The position numbers and the translations under genes are program-made. Source: Clostridia bacterium UC5.1-2E3 (GTDB lineage: Bacteria > Bacillota > Clostridia > Lachnospirales > Lachnospiraceae). Taken from it: a stretch of 64,000 nt of DNA. Location: contig BBZO01000001.1 of the NCBI GenBank assembly GCA_001304875.1, positions 124,001 through 188,000 on the forward strand. Direction: 5' to 3'. Positions 29,660 to 39,562 of this stretch are shown here, piece after piece. Each line of letters starts with the position of its first letter. Position 1 is the stretch's first letter. The notes under the pieces are model-generated. The model searched no databases, was not told the origin of the DNA, and saw only the letters and a program-made list of their open reading frames with translations.

Positions 29660-30977
29660 AGAACGGCAAACATCCCCACGCACAGCGCAATCTGCACCGC
29701 GCTGGACGCCGGCGTCGCCAGCCCGATCTGAAACAGCGACGGATCCTCCAGACGGCTCACCAGATACACGACGGGGATCCGGACGCCGAAGGCCCCGATG
29801 AGTCCCTGGAGCATCACAAACAGCGTCTTCTCACAGCCGTTGTAGTAGCCCATGAAGCAGAACAGGAACGGCGTCAGCAGGCAGTCCACGGCGTAGGCTT
29901 TCAGATAGTCGTGGGAGGCGGCGATCACCTGCGCATCCTTCGAGAAGATGGATGCCAGGAGATCCCCGTGGAAAAACGTGAAAATCCCCATGACTGCGCC
30001 TGCCGCAAACGCCGTCAGAATCCCGCAGCCCAGCGCCTTTTTCGCCCGCACCGGATTTCCAGCCCCCATGTTCTGGGCCACGAAGGCCGACATGGACTGC
30101 ATGTAGGCGGAGGGAACCAGCATGATGAACATGCAGACCTTTTCGCCCACGCCGATGCCCGCGGAGGCCACGATGCCGAAGGTGTTCACCACGGTCTGGA
30201 TCACGAGGAAGGAAGTACCCACCAGAAACTCCTGCAGCGCCACTGGCGTCCCCAGCTTTAACTCCTTCGCGATGATTTTTTATCAAAGCAGATAAATTTC
30301 CTAGAAAATTCAAACGGCAGCGCTCTTTTTCTCCGTATGATGACGAACGAAATAAGCACGCTGAACGTCTGCGCCGCCACGGTGGCCAGGGCCGCGCCCG
30401 CGGCTCCCATCCCGAAGCCGGCGACCAGAACCAGATCCCCCACAATATTGATCACACAGGCGATGGACACCGTCACAAACGGCGTCTTAGAGTCCCCGAT
30501 TCCCCGGAACACCGCGCCCAGAAGATTATAGGCCACGATGAACAGAGACCCGGATCCGCAGATCCGTATGTAAGCCACCGTCTGCCCAAACGCCTCCTCC
30601 GGCGCGTGCAGGAGCCCGGCCAGTATCCCGGCCCCGCCCACCAGCGTTCCGGTCATCACCACCGCGAACACCGCAAACAGACAGATTCCGCTCCCAATGG
30701 CCTGCCCCGCCTCCCGCGGCTTCCTCATCCCGATCTTCTCCCCCACAGAGATCGTCACCCCCATGGAGAGCCCGGTGACAATCATGGTAGCCGTCTGCAG
30801 CAGCATACTCCCCCGTAGCCACCCCCGACACGTCCTCCGTACTCCCAAACTGCCCCACCACCAACAGATCCACGCCCCCATAAAGCGCCTGCAAAAACAA
30901 AGTAAACAAAACCGGAACCGCAAACCGAAGAAGCAAGGCAGAATCTTTCCTTCAGTCAAATTCTGAGTATTTTTCAT
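29626..30977 (-). CDS. MATE family efflux transporter
   Basis: Twelve-helix drug/Na+ antiporter. N-terminal LRFAVPVLFTLFLQALYGGVDLLVVGQFG, then AYNLLGAVFRGIGDSKTPF and in the second half TVVNTFGIVASAGIGVGEKV and FVAQNMGAGNPVRAKKAL. Three indels: a T missing near 30940, an extra G near 30812 and an A missing near 30283. Repaired length is 450 residues. Minus strand; reads towards the hydrolase gene. Confidence 0.9.
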
Positions 30978-31577
30978 TGATATACACCTCTAGCATCTGA
31001 AATAATATCGAAATAGTATCTGTAGAATAAATAATCTTGAATTTCGCCAGCCTTTTATCAAGTCTCGCAAGGAAATCACATAAGGTTTCCCCCGACAGAA
31101 GAAAATACACAGCCCGCGAAGCCGGGGAAGGCACTGGGAGGGGTACGGCGACTAGAGGGGCGATTCGGAACCGCTTAGCCGCAGGGGACCGGGAAGAGCC
31201 GGGTTGCGATCGGCGTACAACGCCGAATCGCAAAGGACACCTCAAAGAGCAAAATTTTATCAAAAAATTTTTGCTCGCATGTGTCCGGTCCCGGTTATTC
31301 CCGGGCCCCTGCGGCTTAGCGTGTTCCCATCGCTCCTCCCGTCGCCGCACCCCTCCCAGTGCCTTCCCCGGCCCCCGCCCCCTGCGAATTTCCTTCTCCC
31401 GTCCAAAACCGCATTCAAAAAGCCGGATAAAGAAGCGGACATCTCAATCCGCCGCCTTATCCGGCTCATCATTTCCTGTGAATGACTTGCCCTCCGAGCG
31501 AGCGCTTTCATTATAACAAATCTAAACTCCCTGTCAAGCAAAACTTTGCAAAGATTATTTCTCCACAGCGCCCGGAG
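30978..31577. other. Non-coding interval between MATE and FAD protein genes
   Basis: 600 bp without a credible gene. Besides the foldback it holds a second compact hairpin: AGCCGGATAA (31421-31430) with TTATCCGGCT (31457-31466), and inside it GCGGA with TCCGC. That hairpin has no T-run, so it is not a standard terminator. The promoter of the MATE gene should lie within 30980-31060 on the minus strand; I cannot identify it with confidence. Confidence 0.6.
31121..31372. repeat. 250-bp composite foldback (long imperfect palindrome)
   Basis: Two 74-bp arms, 31121-31194 and 31299-31372, are inverted copies of each other at about 80% identity; identical stretches include GCCGGGGAAGGCACTGGGAG and TAGCCGCAGGGG. 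The 104-bp centre holds two nested hairpins: TTGCGAT-CGGCG with CGCCG-A-ATCGCAA (31204-31233), and GGACAC/GTGTCC (31235-31240 with 31281-31286) enclosing GAGCAAAATTTT/AAATTTTTGCTC (31247-31276). No protein-coding signal fits; ORFs across it are artefacts of the symmetry. It could be a mobile foldback element or a structured RNA. Confidence 0.75.
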
Positions 31578-32987
31578 TTATTTCTCCATGGCACTCAGAA
31601 TACTCCTCGCCACACTGATCCCATTGGCCGACGCCTGCTGAAGCCCGCGGGTCACGGACGCGCCGTCGCCGATGGCGCGCAGTCCGGGGATGCTGGTCTC
31701 GAAGTCGCGGTTCACGACCACTTTGTTGGAGTAGAATTTCACCTCCACGCCGTAGAGCAGCGTCTCGTCGCTGGCGATTCCGGGGGTCACCTTGTCCAGG
31801 GCCAGAATCATTTCCTTGATATCCACCATGATGCGGTGGGGCAGTACCAGGGAGAGATCGCCGGGAACCGCGTCCTTTAAGGTGGGAATCAGGTTGTTTC
31901 TGCAGAGCCTCTCCTCGGTGGTGCGGCGGCCTCTCTGGAAGTCGCCGAAGGTCTGCACCAGAATCTTGCCGTCGCAGAGCATGTTGCTTAACTGCGCGAT
32001 ATGCTTGCCGTATTCGATGGGAGTCTTGAACGGCTTCGTGAAGTTCTTGGACACCAGGAGCGCAAAGTTGGTGTTGTTGGTCTTAAACTCCTGGGACTTG
32101 TAGGCGTGGCCGTTGACCACCGCCAGGCCGTTCTCGTAATACTCCGTGGCCACCTCGCCGGACGGGTTGGTGCAGAAGGTGCGCACCTTGTCGTCGAAGG
32201 TGGGGGTGTAGTAGACCAGCTTCGCCTCGTAGAGATTTTTGTTTAAGAACTCCATGACCTCGTCGCGGACCTCCACGCGCACGCCGATGTCCACGGTTCC
32301 CACCTCGGTCTCGATGCCGTGCTGCTTGCAGATGTGGCTGAACCAGTCGGAGCCTTCGCGGCCGATGGCGGACACGATCTCCTTTGCGTAAAATGTCTCG
32401 CCGCCGTCGGTGACGATTCCCACAGCCGCGCCGTTCTCCATGAGGATGTCCTGCACCATGGTGTTGAATTTCATGTGAATGCCCTGGGCCAGCAGATGCT
32501 CCTGTAAGCGGGTGTAGATCTTGTAGCCCTCCTCGGTTCCCAGATGGCGGATGGGGCACTCGATGAGCTTTAAGTTGGCCCCGATGGCCTTCCTGCGGAT
32601 CTCCTGGATCTCCCTCTGCTTGTCAACGCCGTAGACATTCTTGTCCGCGCCGAATTTTAAGTAAATGTCGTCGGACTCTTTGATGAGCTCCGTGGCCTTA
32701 TCGTAGCCTAAGATATCCGGCAGCGTGCCGCCCACGTCCGGGGACAGGGAAAGCTTGCCGTCGGAGAATGCGCCCGCGCCCGCGAAGCCCGTGGTGATGG
32801 AGCAGGGCTTGCAGCCCACACAGACCTTGGTGGTGCGCTTGGGGCAGATGCGCTTCTCGATGGGGCGTCCCTTCTCCACCATGAGAATCTTCATGTCGGG
32901 CTTTTCCTTTATGAGCTCATAGGCACAGAAAATGCCGGACGGGCCGGCTCCAATGATAATAACGTCATAATTTTTCAGTAAATCCAT
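31578..32987 (-). CDS. FAD-dependent dehydrogenase-like protein (COG2509 type)
   Basis: Intact, 469 residues. Rossmann FAD motif YDVIIIGAGPSGIFCAYEL at the N-terminus, a conserved cysteine cluster CPKRTTKVCVGCKPCSITTGFAGAGAFSDGK-type region, and the C-terminal FAD site LRAIGDGASVTRGLQQASANG. The family is widespread in Firmicutes and its substrate unknown. Start at 32987 follows GGAGG; the longer open frame upstream of it has no coding character. Confidence 0.85.
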   Translation of the reverse strand: MDLLKNYDVIIIGAGPSGIFCAYELIKEKPDMKILMVEKGRPIEKRICPKRTTKVCVGCKPCSITTGFAGAGAFSDGKLSLSPDVGGTLPDILGYDKATELIKESDDIYLKFGADKNVYGVDKQREIQEIRRKAIGANLKLIECPIRHLGTEEGYKIYTRLQEHLLAQGIHMKFNTMVQDILMENGAAVGIVTDGGETFYAKEIVSAIGREGSDWFSHICKQHGIETEVGTVDIGVRVEVRDEVMEFLNKNLYEAKLVYYTPTFDDKVRTFCTNPSGEVATEYYENGLAVVNGHAYKSQEFKTNNTNFALLVSKNFTKPFKTPIEYGKHIAQLSNMLCDGKILVQTFGDFQRGRRTTEERLCRNNLIPTLKDAVPGDLSLVLPHRIMVDIKEMILALDKVTPGIASDETLLYGVEVKFYSNKVVVNRDFETSIPGLRAIGDGASVTRGLQQASANGISVARSILSAMEK

Positions 32988-33090
32988 GTTTTTATAAATA
33001 CCTCCGTTTCCGCTGCGTGGCGGGTGTAACCTCCATACACACAACATTTCCATATTAGCATGAGACAGGGCAAAATGCAAGGAAATTGCC

Positions 33091-33120
33091 TTGACATTTC
33101 CTGCCGTATGTGGGTAAGAT
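33091..33120 (+). promoter_or_regulatory. Promoter of second MATE gene
   Basis: Perfect TTGACA at 33091-33096, 18-bp spacer, TAAGAT at 33115-33120. The gene starts 34 bp further. Confidence 0.65.
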
Positions 33121-33153
33121 GGTGGGAGAACGGACAAAGGAGCCATAAGAAAA

Positions 33154-34499
33154 ATGAACCAGGATTTCATGAAGGAGAAGCCGGTATTTCCGCTTCTGCT
33201 CTCCATGGGTGTGCCGATGATTCTGTCCATGATCCTCGGCGCGCTCTACAATATTGTGGACAGCATATTCGTGTCAAAAATCAGCGAGGACGCCATGACG
33301 GCCCTGTCCCTCGTCTATCCCATACAGAATTTAATCCACGCGGCGGGCGTGGGCTTCGGCATCGGCATGAACGCCGCCATCGCCCGGATCCTCGGCGAGG
33401 GGAAGAGCCGGGAGGCCAACATGGCCGCCTCCCAGGGGATGCTCCTTAGTCTTATTCACGGGCTGGTGCTGACGGTGCTGGGAATCGCCGCCATGCCCTG
33501 GTTTCTGCGCATGTTCACCGACGACGAGACCACCATCGCCTACGGCCTGGCCTATGCAAACATCGTCCTCCTGTTTTCGGCGGTGGACGCGCTGGGGATG
33601 GCCTACGAGAAGATTTACCAGGCTGTGGGAAAGATGGTTTTAGCATGATGAGCGTGCTGGTGGGATGCCTTACCAACATCGTGCTGGATCCGCTTCTGAT
33701 CTTCGGCCTGGGGCCGTTCCCGGAAATGGGCATCGAGGGGGCGGCCTGGGCCACGGGCATCGGCCAGACGGCGGCGCTTGTATTCTATGTCGTGGTCAAC
33801 GGGCTGCGCCCCTTAAACGTAAAAATATCCGTGAGACAGATGCTTCCGCGGGAGGGCATCTGGAAGAGCATGTACTCCGTGGGCATCGCGGCGGCCTTAA
33901 ATATCGCGCTGGCCTCCTTTCTCCTGTCGGCACTCAACTGGATTCTGGCGCCGTTCTCTCAGGTCTACATCCTGGTGCTGGGCGTCTACTACAAGCTGCA
34001 GGCGCTTCTCTACCAGGCGGCCTGCGGCCTGGTCCAGGGGATGCGGCCGCTGGTGGGCTACAACTACGGGGCGGGAGAGTACGGCCGGGTGAAGAGCATT
34101 TTCCGCGCGGCGGTCATCGTCATCGTGGGAATCATGGCGGCGGGGACCATTCTCTGCCAGGCGGCGCCCGACTGGCTCATGGGGCTGTTTACGGAGAACG
34201 CCGGAACCATCGAGAAGGGCCGGGCCGCCCTTCGCATCATCAGCCTGGGCTTCATTTTCTCGGCGGTGTCCGTGGCCGCCTCCGGCGCACTGGAAGGCAT
34301 GGGCCAGGGCCTTGCCTCCCTCAAAATATCGCTGATGCGGTATGTCATCGTCATCATCCCGGCGGCGTTTTTCCTGAGCCGCGTTCTGGGGCTGGGGCCG
34401 GCCGGCGTGTGGCATTCCTTCTGGATTGCCGAGACCGTGACCGCGGCGCTGTCCTGGCTGATCTACCGGAGGTATCTCGCCTCTTTACATATCTCGTAA
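33154..34499 (+). CDS. MATE family efflux transporter, second copy
   Basis: Twelve-helix exporter: FPLLLSMGVPMILSMILGALYNIVDSIFV, GVGFGIGMNAAIARILGEG, GLVQGMRPLVGYNYGAGEYGRVK and ASGALEGMGQGLASLKISL. One base missing near 33643 (restored VLAMMSVLVGCLTNIV) gives 448 residues. It is diverged from the minus-strand MATE at 29626-30977, so the pair is not a recent duplication. Confidence 0.9.
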
Positions 34500-34512
34500 A
34501 TACTGTTAGAAT
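34484..34512 (+). promoter_or_regulatory. Promoter of pth-mfd
   Basis: TTTACA at 34484-34489, 17-bp spacer, TAGAAT at 34507-34512, overlapping the end of the MATE gene. Confidence 0.6.
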
Positions 34513-34521
34513 GTAGTGACC

Positions 34522-34554
34522 GCGTTAGTTTTCCCATCCGGGGGAAACTAGCGC
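34522..34554 (+). other. 14-bp stem-loop in the pth leader
   Basis: GCGTTAGTTTTCCC (34522-34535) pairs fully, with two G-T pairs, with GGGGAAACTAGCGC (34541-34554) around a 5-base loop. No T-run follows, so it may stabilise or regulate the pth-mfd transcript, or end the MATE transcript inefficiently. Confidence 0.55.
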
Positions 34555-34589
34555 TAAACTGCGTGTGAATGAATAATGAGGAGAAATCA

Positions 34590-35163
34590 ATGTATATTAT
34601 AGTAGGACTTGGAAACCCGTCGAAGCAGTACGAGGGGACGAGGCACAACGCCGGGTTCATGACCCTGGACGTGCTGGCGGACCGTTACAATATCGACATT
34701 TCGGAGAAAAAGCACAAGGCGCTCTGCGGCAAAGGCGTGATCGAGGGCAACAAGGTGGTGCTTTTAAAGCCCCAGACCTTCATGAATTTAAGCGGTGAGA
34801 GCGTCCGCGCGGCGGCGGATTTTATAAGGTGGCGCCGGAGGAGATCATCGTGATCTACGACGACATCAGCCTGGAGCCGGGGCAGCTGCGCGTCCGCAAG
34901 AAAGGCAGCGCCGGCGGCCACAACGGCATGAAGAACATCATCGCCCATCTGGCACCCAGGATTTCCCGCGGATCCGCGTGGGCGTGGGAGAGAAGCCTGC
35001 GGGCATGGATCTGGCGGACTACGTGCTGGGCCGTTTTTCCAAAGGGGAGCGGGAGCTTCTGGAGGAGGCGTTCAAAGAGGGAGCCCGGGCGGCGGTGGCG
35101 ATTCTTTGCGACGGCATCGAGTCGGCCATGAACCAGTTTAACGGCAAAAAGAGCCGGGAATAA
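34590..35163 (+). CDS. pth: Peptidyl-tRNA hydrolase
   Basis: Recycles peptidyl-tRNA. [23 protein letters not shown] contains the catalytic His (the part HNAGF), then [38 protein letters not shown]. Two missing bases, near 34822 and 34952, break it; restored segments read [12 protein letters not shown] and [17 protein letters not shown] (191 residues, normal). ATG 34590 follows GAGGAG. The next gene is mfd, the classic pth-mfd order of Firmicutes. Confidence 0.95.
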
Positions 35164-35173
35164 GAGGGAGCAT

Positions 35174-38100
35174 ATGGGAGAGGTCTTTTTTAATCCGCTG
35201 GATGAGCTGGCGGATTACCAGAGTCTCAACGAGGATTTAAGGCGGGAAAAGGGGCCGGTGTCGGTCAGCGGCTGCATGGATTCGCAGAAGGTCCATCTGA
35301 TGTACGAGGCGGCCAAGGACGTGCCGTGGAAGCTGGTGGTCACCTACGACGATTCCGCGCCCGGGAGATTTACGACGATTTTAAATATTTCCGGCCCGAC
35401 GTCTGGCTGTATCCGGCGAAGGATCTGCTGTTTTACAGCTCTGACATCCACGGAAACCTGCTGACCAAGCAGCGGATGCAGGTGTTAAGGCAGATTTCGG
35501 AAAACAAGGGCGGCGTGGTGGTGACCACGATCAACGGCCTCATGGACCATCTGCTGCCGCTGGAGGTTTTGGAGGACGCCAGCCTCACGGTGAAATCCGG
35601 GGAGGTGCTGGACATCGAGAAGACCAAGGAACGGCTGGCGGCGCTGGGCTACGAGCGCATGGCCCAAGTGGACGGCATGGGACAGTTCTCGGTGCGGGGC
35701 GGCATCATCGACGTGTTCCCGCTGACCGAGGAGCTGCCGGTGCGCATCGAGCTGTGGGACGACGAGGTGGACTCCATCCGCTCCTTCGATCTGGAGAGCC
35801 AGCGCTCCATCGACCGGCTGGACGAGGTGTGCATCTACCCGGCCACGGAGATCGTGCTGGGCAGCGAGCGCATCGAGGCCGGCCTTGCGAAGCTGGAAAA
35901 GGAGTGCAAGGCCCATGTGAAGGCGCTGCGGGACCAGATGCGCACGGAGCAGGCCCACCGCATCCGCTCCATCGTGGATGAGCTGGCGGAGGGGCTCAGA
36001 GAGGGCTACCGGGTTCACGGGCTGGGGAGCTTTATCCGGTATTTCAGTGAGGAGACCGAGTCGTTTCTGGACTATTTCCCGAAGAATCAGACGGTCATTT
36101 TTCTGGACGAGGCCGCAAGGCTTAAGGAGAAGGCGGAGACCGTGGAGGCGGAGTTTCGCGAGAGCATGGCCCACCGGCTGGAGAGCGGATATCTTCTGCC
36201 GGGGCAGACGGATTTTCTGCACGCCTCGCGGGAGATTCTGGCCAGGCTTCTAAGAAAACGGACGCTTCTCTTAAGCGCGCTGGAGCAGCGGCTTCCCGGC
36301 ATGAACGTGGAGCGAAAGTACAGCCTGCTGGTGAAAAATGTGAACTCCTACCAGAACAGCTTCGAGATCCTTATAAAGGATCTGACCCGCTGGAAGAAGG
36401 AGGGCTACCGGGTCATTCTGCTGTCCGGCTCCAGAACCAGGGCCAGCCGCCTGGCCGGGGACCTGCGGGAGTATGAGCTGCGCGCGTTCTGCCCCGAGGA
36501 GGCAGACCGGAAGGTGCTGCCCGGCGAGATCCTGGTGACCTACGGAAACCTGCACCGGGGGTTCGAGTACCCACAGATCAAGTTCGTGGTCATCACCGAG
36601 GGCGACATGTTCGGCCTGGAGAAAAGCGGCGCAGGAAGAAAAAGACGGCCTACGAGGGAAAGAAGATCCAGAGCTTTTCCGAGCTCTCCGTGGGCGATTA
36701 CGTGGTGCACGAGAGCCACGGCCTGGGCATTTACCGCGGCATCGAGAAGATCGAGCAGGACAAGGTCGTAAAGGACTATATAAAAATCGAGTACGGCGAC
36801 GGCGGCAACCTCTATCTGCCCGCCACCCGCCTGGACGGCATACAGAAATACGCCAGCTCCGACGCCAAACAGCCCAGATTAAATAAGCTGGGCGGTTCGG
36901 AGTGGAATAAGACCAAGACCCGCGTGAAGACGGCGGTGAAGGAGATTGCGAAGGACTTAGTGGAGCTCTACGCGGCCAGACAGCAGGTGGACGGCTACCA
37001 GTACGGCCCGGACACCGTGTGGCAGAAGGAGTTTGAGGAGCTGTTTCCCTTCGAGGAGACGGAGGACCAGCTGGAGGCCATCGAGGCCACCAAGCGGGAC
37101 ATGGAGAGCCGGAAAATCATGGACCGCCTGATCTGCGGCGACGTGGGCTACGGAAAGACGGAGATCGCCCTGCGGGCCGCCTTCAAGGCCATCCAGGAGG
37201 GAAAACAGGTGGTGTACCTGGTTCCCACCACGATTCTGGCACAGCAGCACTACAACACCTTCGTCCAGAGAATGATGGATTTCCCGGTGCGGGTGGATTT
37301 ATTGTCCCGTTTCCGCACGGCCGCGGAGCAGAAAAAGACGCTGGAGGATCTGAAGAAGGGATTTGTGGATATCGTCATCGGAACTCACCGGGTGCTTTCA
37401 AAGGACGTGGAGTTTAAGAATCTGGGCCTTCTGATCATCGACGAGGAGCAGCGCTTCGGCGTCACCCACAAGGAAAAGATCAAGAAATTAAAGGAAAATG
37501 TGGACGTTCTGACGCTGACGGCCACCCCCATCCCGCGGACGCTCCACATGAGCCTGGTGGGTATCCGGGACATGAGCGTTCTGGAGGAGCCGCCGGTGGA
37601 CCGCCTGCCCATCCAGACCTACGTCATGGAGTACAACGACGAGATGGTCCGCGAGGCCATCGGCCGGGAGCTCTCCCGCGGCGGACAGGTGTACTACGTC
37701 TACAACCGGGTCAACGACATCGACGAGATCGCCTCCCATGTGGCCAGCCTGGTCCCCGACGCCAACGTGGTGTTTGCCCACGGGCAGATGCGGGAGCACC
37801 AGCTGGAGCGGATCATGCTGGATTTTGTAAACGGAGAGATCGACGTTTTAGTTTCCACCACCATCATCGAGACGGGACTTGACATTCCCAACGCCAACAC
37901 CATCATCATCCATGACGCCGACCGGCTGGGGCTCTCGCAGCTCTACCAGATCCGCGGGCGCGTGGGCCGCTCCAACCGCACCTCCTATGCGTTTCTCATG
38001 TATAAGCGCGACAAGATGCTCAAGGAGGAGGCAGAGAAGCGCCTGCAGGCCATCCGTGAATTTACGGAGCTGGGCTCCGGTATCAAGATCGCCATGCGCG

Positions 38101-38705
38101 ACCTGGAGATCCGCGGCGCGGGAAACATCCTGGGCGCCGAGCAGCACGGCCACATGGAGGCCGTGGGCTATGACCTCTACTGCAAGCTGTTAAATGAGGC
38201 GGTGTCGGTGCTGAAGGGAACCGCGAAGGAGGACGAGAACTTCGAGACCGTGGTGGACTGCGACATCGACGCCTACATTCCGCCGTCCTATATAAAGAAC
38301 GAGTACCAGAAATTAGATATTTACAAAAGGATTTCCGGCATCGAGACCGAGGACGAGTACATGGATATGCAGGATGAGCTCATCGACCGCTTCGGCGATA
38401 TCCCGCGGCCGGTGGAGAACCTCCTGCGGGTGGCCGAGTTAAAGGCCATGGCCCACCGCTGCTACGTGACGGAGATCGATATCAACCGCCAGGAGATCCG
38501 GATTTCCATGTACCCGAAGGCGAAGCTGGACACCTCCGGCATCCCGGACCTCATCAAGAAGTACCGGGGCGATTTAAAGATGCAGACCGGCCCCACGCCC
38601 GGGTTCGTCTACCTGGACCAGCGGAACCGCAACAAAGACTGCGAGCGCATGATCGAGAAGGCGAAGGAGGTTTTGGGGGAGCTGGCGGGGATGGCTGGGG
38701 GATGA
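35174..38705 (+). CDS. mfd: Transcription-repair coupling factor
   Basis: Removes stalled RNA polymerase and recruits UvrA. UvrB-homology region at the N-terminus ([24 protein letters not shown]), RNA-polymerase-interaction/TRG region and helicase motifs: [18 protein letters not shown] (Walker A), [11 protein letters not shown] (DEEQ box), [15 protein letters not shown] and [31 protein letters not shown]. Two missing bases, near 35357 and near 36629, break it (restored [16 protein letters not shown] reading frame). Repaired length 1177 residues, normal. Starts 10 bp after pth. Confidence 0.96.
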
Positions 38706-38734
38706 ATGTTTCGGGATTGAAATTCAGATGTATA

Positions 38735-38763
38735 TTGCAAATCCAATCTGAATATGCTATAAT
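38735..38763 (+). promoter_or_regulatory. Strong promoter of a small antisense RNA
   Basis: TTGCAA at 38735-38740, 17-bp spacer, perfect TATAAT at 38758-38763. Only about 90 bp downstream is a strong terminator and no ribosome site lies between, so the product is a small RNA. Confidence 0.7.
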
Positions 38764-38915
38764 GCCGATAGGCAAGAGAGACAATTATGTTCTATATGAA
38801 CAAGGAACGAGTCCCTCGACCGTGTTGCAGCACAGTCGGGGGACTCTTCTTTTCTTTTTACGGTGGCAAAGCACCCACCCAATACAGTAACAATGAGAGA
38901 GACAATTATATCCAT
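38757..38915 (-). CDS. Small hydrophobic peptide, candidate type I toxin
   Basis: AGGAGGTG lies 5 bp before the ATG at 38915, and a TATAAT box is present about 45 bp upstream on the minus strand. The peptide starts MDIIVSLIVTVLGG, a short membrane helix, followed by a basic stretch (VKRKEESP), 52 residues in all. A one-base shift after GG would instead give VLCHRKKKRR and a stop at 38785, which looks more like a toxin tail; given the error rate either is possible. Too small and atypical for family assignment. Confidence 0.5.
   Translation of the reverse strand: MDIIVSLIVTVLGGCFATVKRKEESPDCAATRSRDSFLVHIEHNCLSCLSAL
38770..38859 (+). ncRNA. Candidate small antisense RNA (type I antitoxin)
   Basis: Bounded by a consensus promoter and a 12-bp terminator stem (38809-38820 with 38835-38846, one G-T pair) plus TTCTTTTCTTTTT. 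Its 5' part holds a direct repeat (38776-38801) that recurs at 38897-38921. The second copy, read on the minus strand, covers the start codon of the small hydrophobic ORF. The RNA can thus pair with that message both at the start codon, through the repeats, and along the shared 3' overlap. This is the arrangement of the par/Fst type I locus. Function is inference. Confidence 0.6.
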
Positions 38916-38921
38916 ATGAAC
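38776..38921. repeat. Direct repeat pair flanking the type I locus
   Basis: Copy 1 at 38776-38801 and copy 2 at 38897-38921 share GAGAGACAATTAT followed by a variable three-to-five bases and ATATGAAC. Both point the same way on the plus strand, so one is in the antisense RNA and the complement of the other is in the toxin message. Confidence 0.8.
38809..38859. terminator. Terminator between antisense RNA and toxin ORF
   Basis: A 12-bp stem GAGTCCCTCGAC/GTCGGGGGACTC with a 14-base loop and a long T-rich tail on the plus strand. On the minus strand the tail is only weakly U-rich. Confidence 0.8.
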
Positions 38922-39098
38922 ACCTCCTCCCGTTGTCGGGTATCGGTTGGACAACAATTATATGTTACCATAAAAATCAGTTAGTTGGTATTCTTTTGGC
39001 TTTTTTTGTGCAGATGATGGAATTTCCCCTCGAAACACTTGTATAATTGAGGAAGATAATACGTAAGATAATACGCAAGATCACACGAGGTGTTTTTA

Positions 39099-39425
39099 AT
39101 GGGAGAATATAGATCGCACTTTGCAATAACCAATAAAATACTGTCGCAGGTAGCATCTGTTTCTGAAAAATCGGGCGAATAACAGCGGCCGACAGTCTTG
39201 AGGCGAAACCGTATTTAAGAAAAAATAACAGAATTAGGTCTGTTCACTCCTCTTTAAAAATTGAAGCCAACTCTCTGACGCTGGGACAGGTCAGAGATAT
39301 TGGCGCCCTGTCTTATGGATGAAATTCCGGCTCAGATCGGCGAGGAAAGCAGACATCTGCCCGAAAGAGTCAGAAAGCTGCTGGAAGTCATGGAATACGA
39401 TGTCCTATACGGGGTAATACTCTGA
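39099..39425 (+). pseudogene. Fic family protein remnant (internal deletion)
   Basis: The first part reads GEYRSHFAITNKILSQVASV and, after a one-base shift near 39176, ITAADSLEAKPYLRKNNRIR then SVHSSLKIEANSLTLGQVRDI, the conserved N-terminal region of Fic proteins. After a stop at about 39320 the frame resumes with HLPERVRKLLEVMEYDVLYG, which belongs to the C-terminal winged-helix region. The catalytic HxFx(D/E)GNGR core is missing, as is the end. So the gene is a true deletion derivative, not just an indel artefact. Confidence 0.75.
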
Positions 39426-39473
39426 TGGAAAGGATTGGATGTATCTGCCGCTTTATGCTGTCATTTTCGATTC

Positions 39474-39522
39474 AATCGTGTCACAATCGTATCAAATATA
39501 TTGACGCGATTGTGACACGATT
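39474..39522. promoter_or_regulatory. 16-bp perfect inverted repeat, likely operator
   Basis: AATCGTGTCACAATCG (39474-39489) and its exact reverse complement (39507-39522), 17 bp apart. The right arm fills the spacer between the -35 and -10 boxes of the albA promoter, so a bound dimer would block transcription. Each arm also has partial internal symmetry around GTGTCAC. Confidence 0.75.
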
Positions 39523-39530
39523 GCTATAAT
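39501..39530 (+). promoter_or_regulatory. Promoter of the AlbA-domain gene
   Basis: TTGACG at 39501-39506, 18-bp spacer, TATAAT at 39525-39530, 33 bp before the start. Confidence 0.75.
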
Positions 39531-39562
39531 AGAACTATCAATGAGAATGAAGGGGATTCAGT

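Noticed and set aside
31037-31541. Overlapping ORFs on both strands in the foldback region
   Set aside because: They arise from the palindrome symmetry; low-complexity Pro/Arg content and no ribosome sites.
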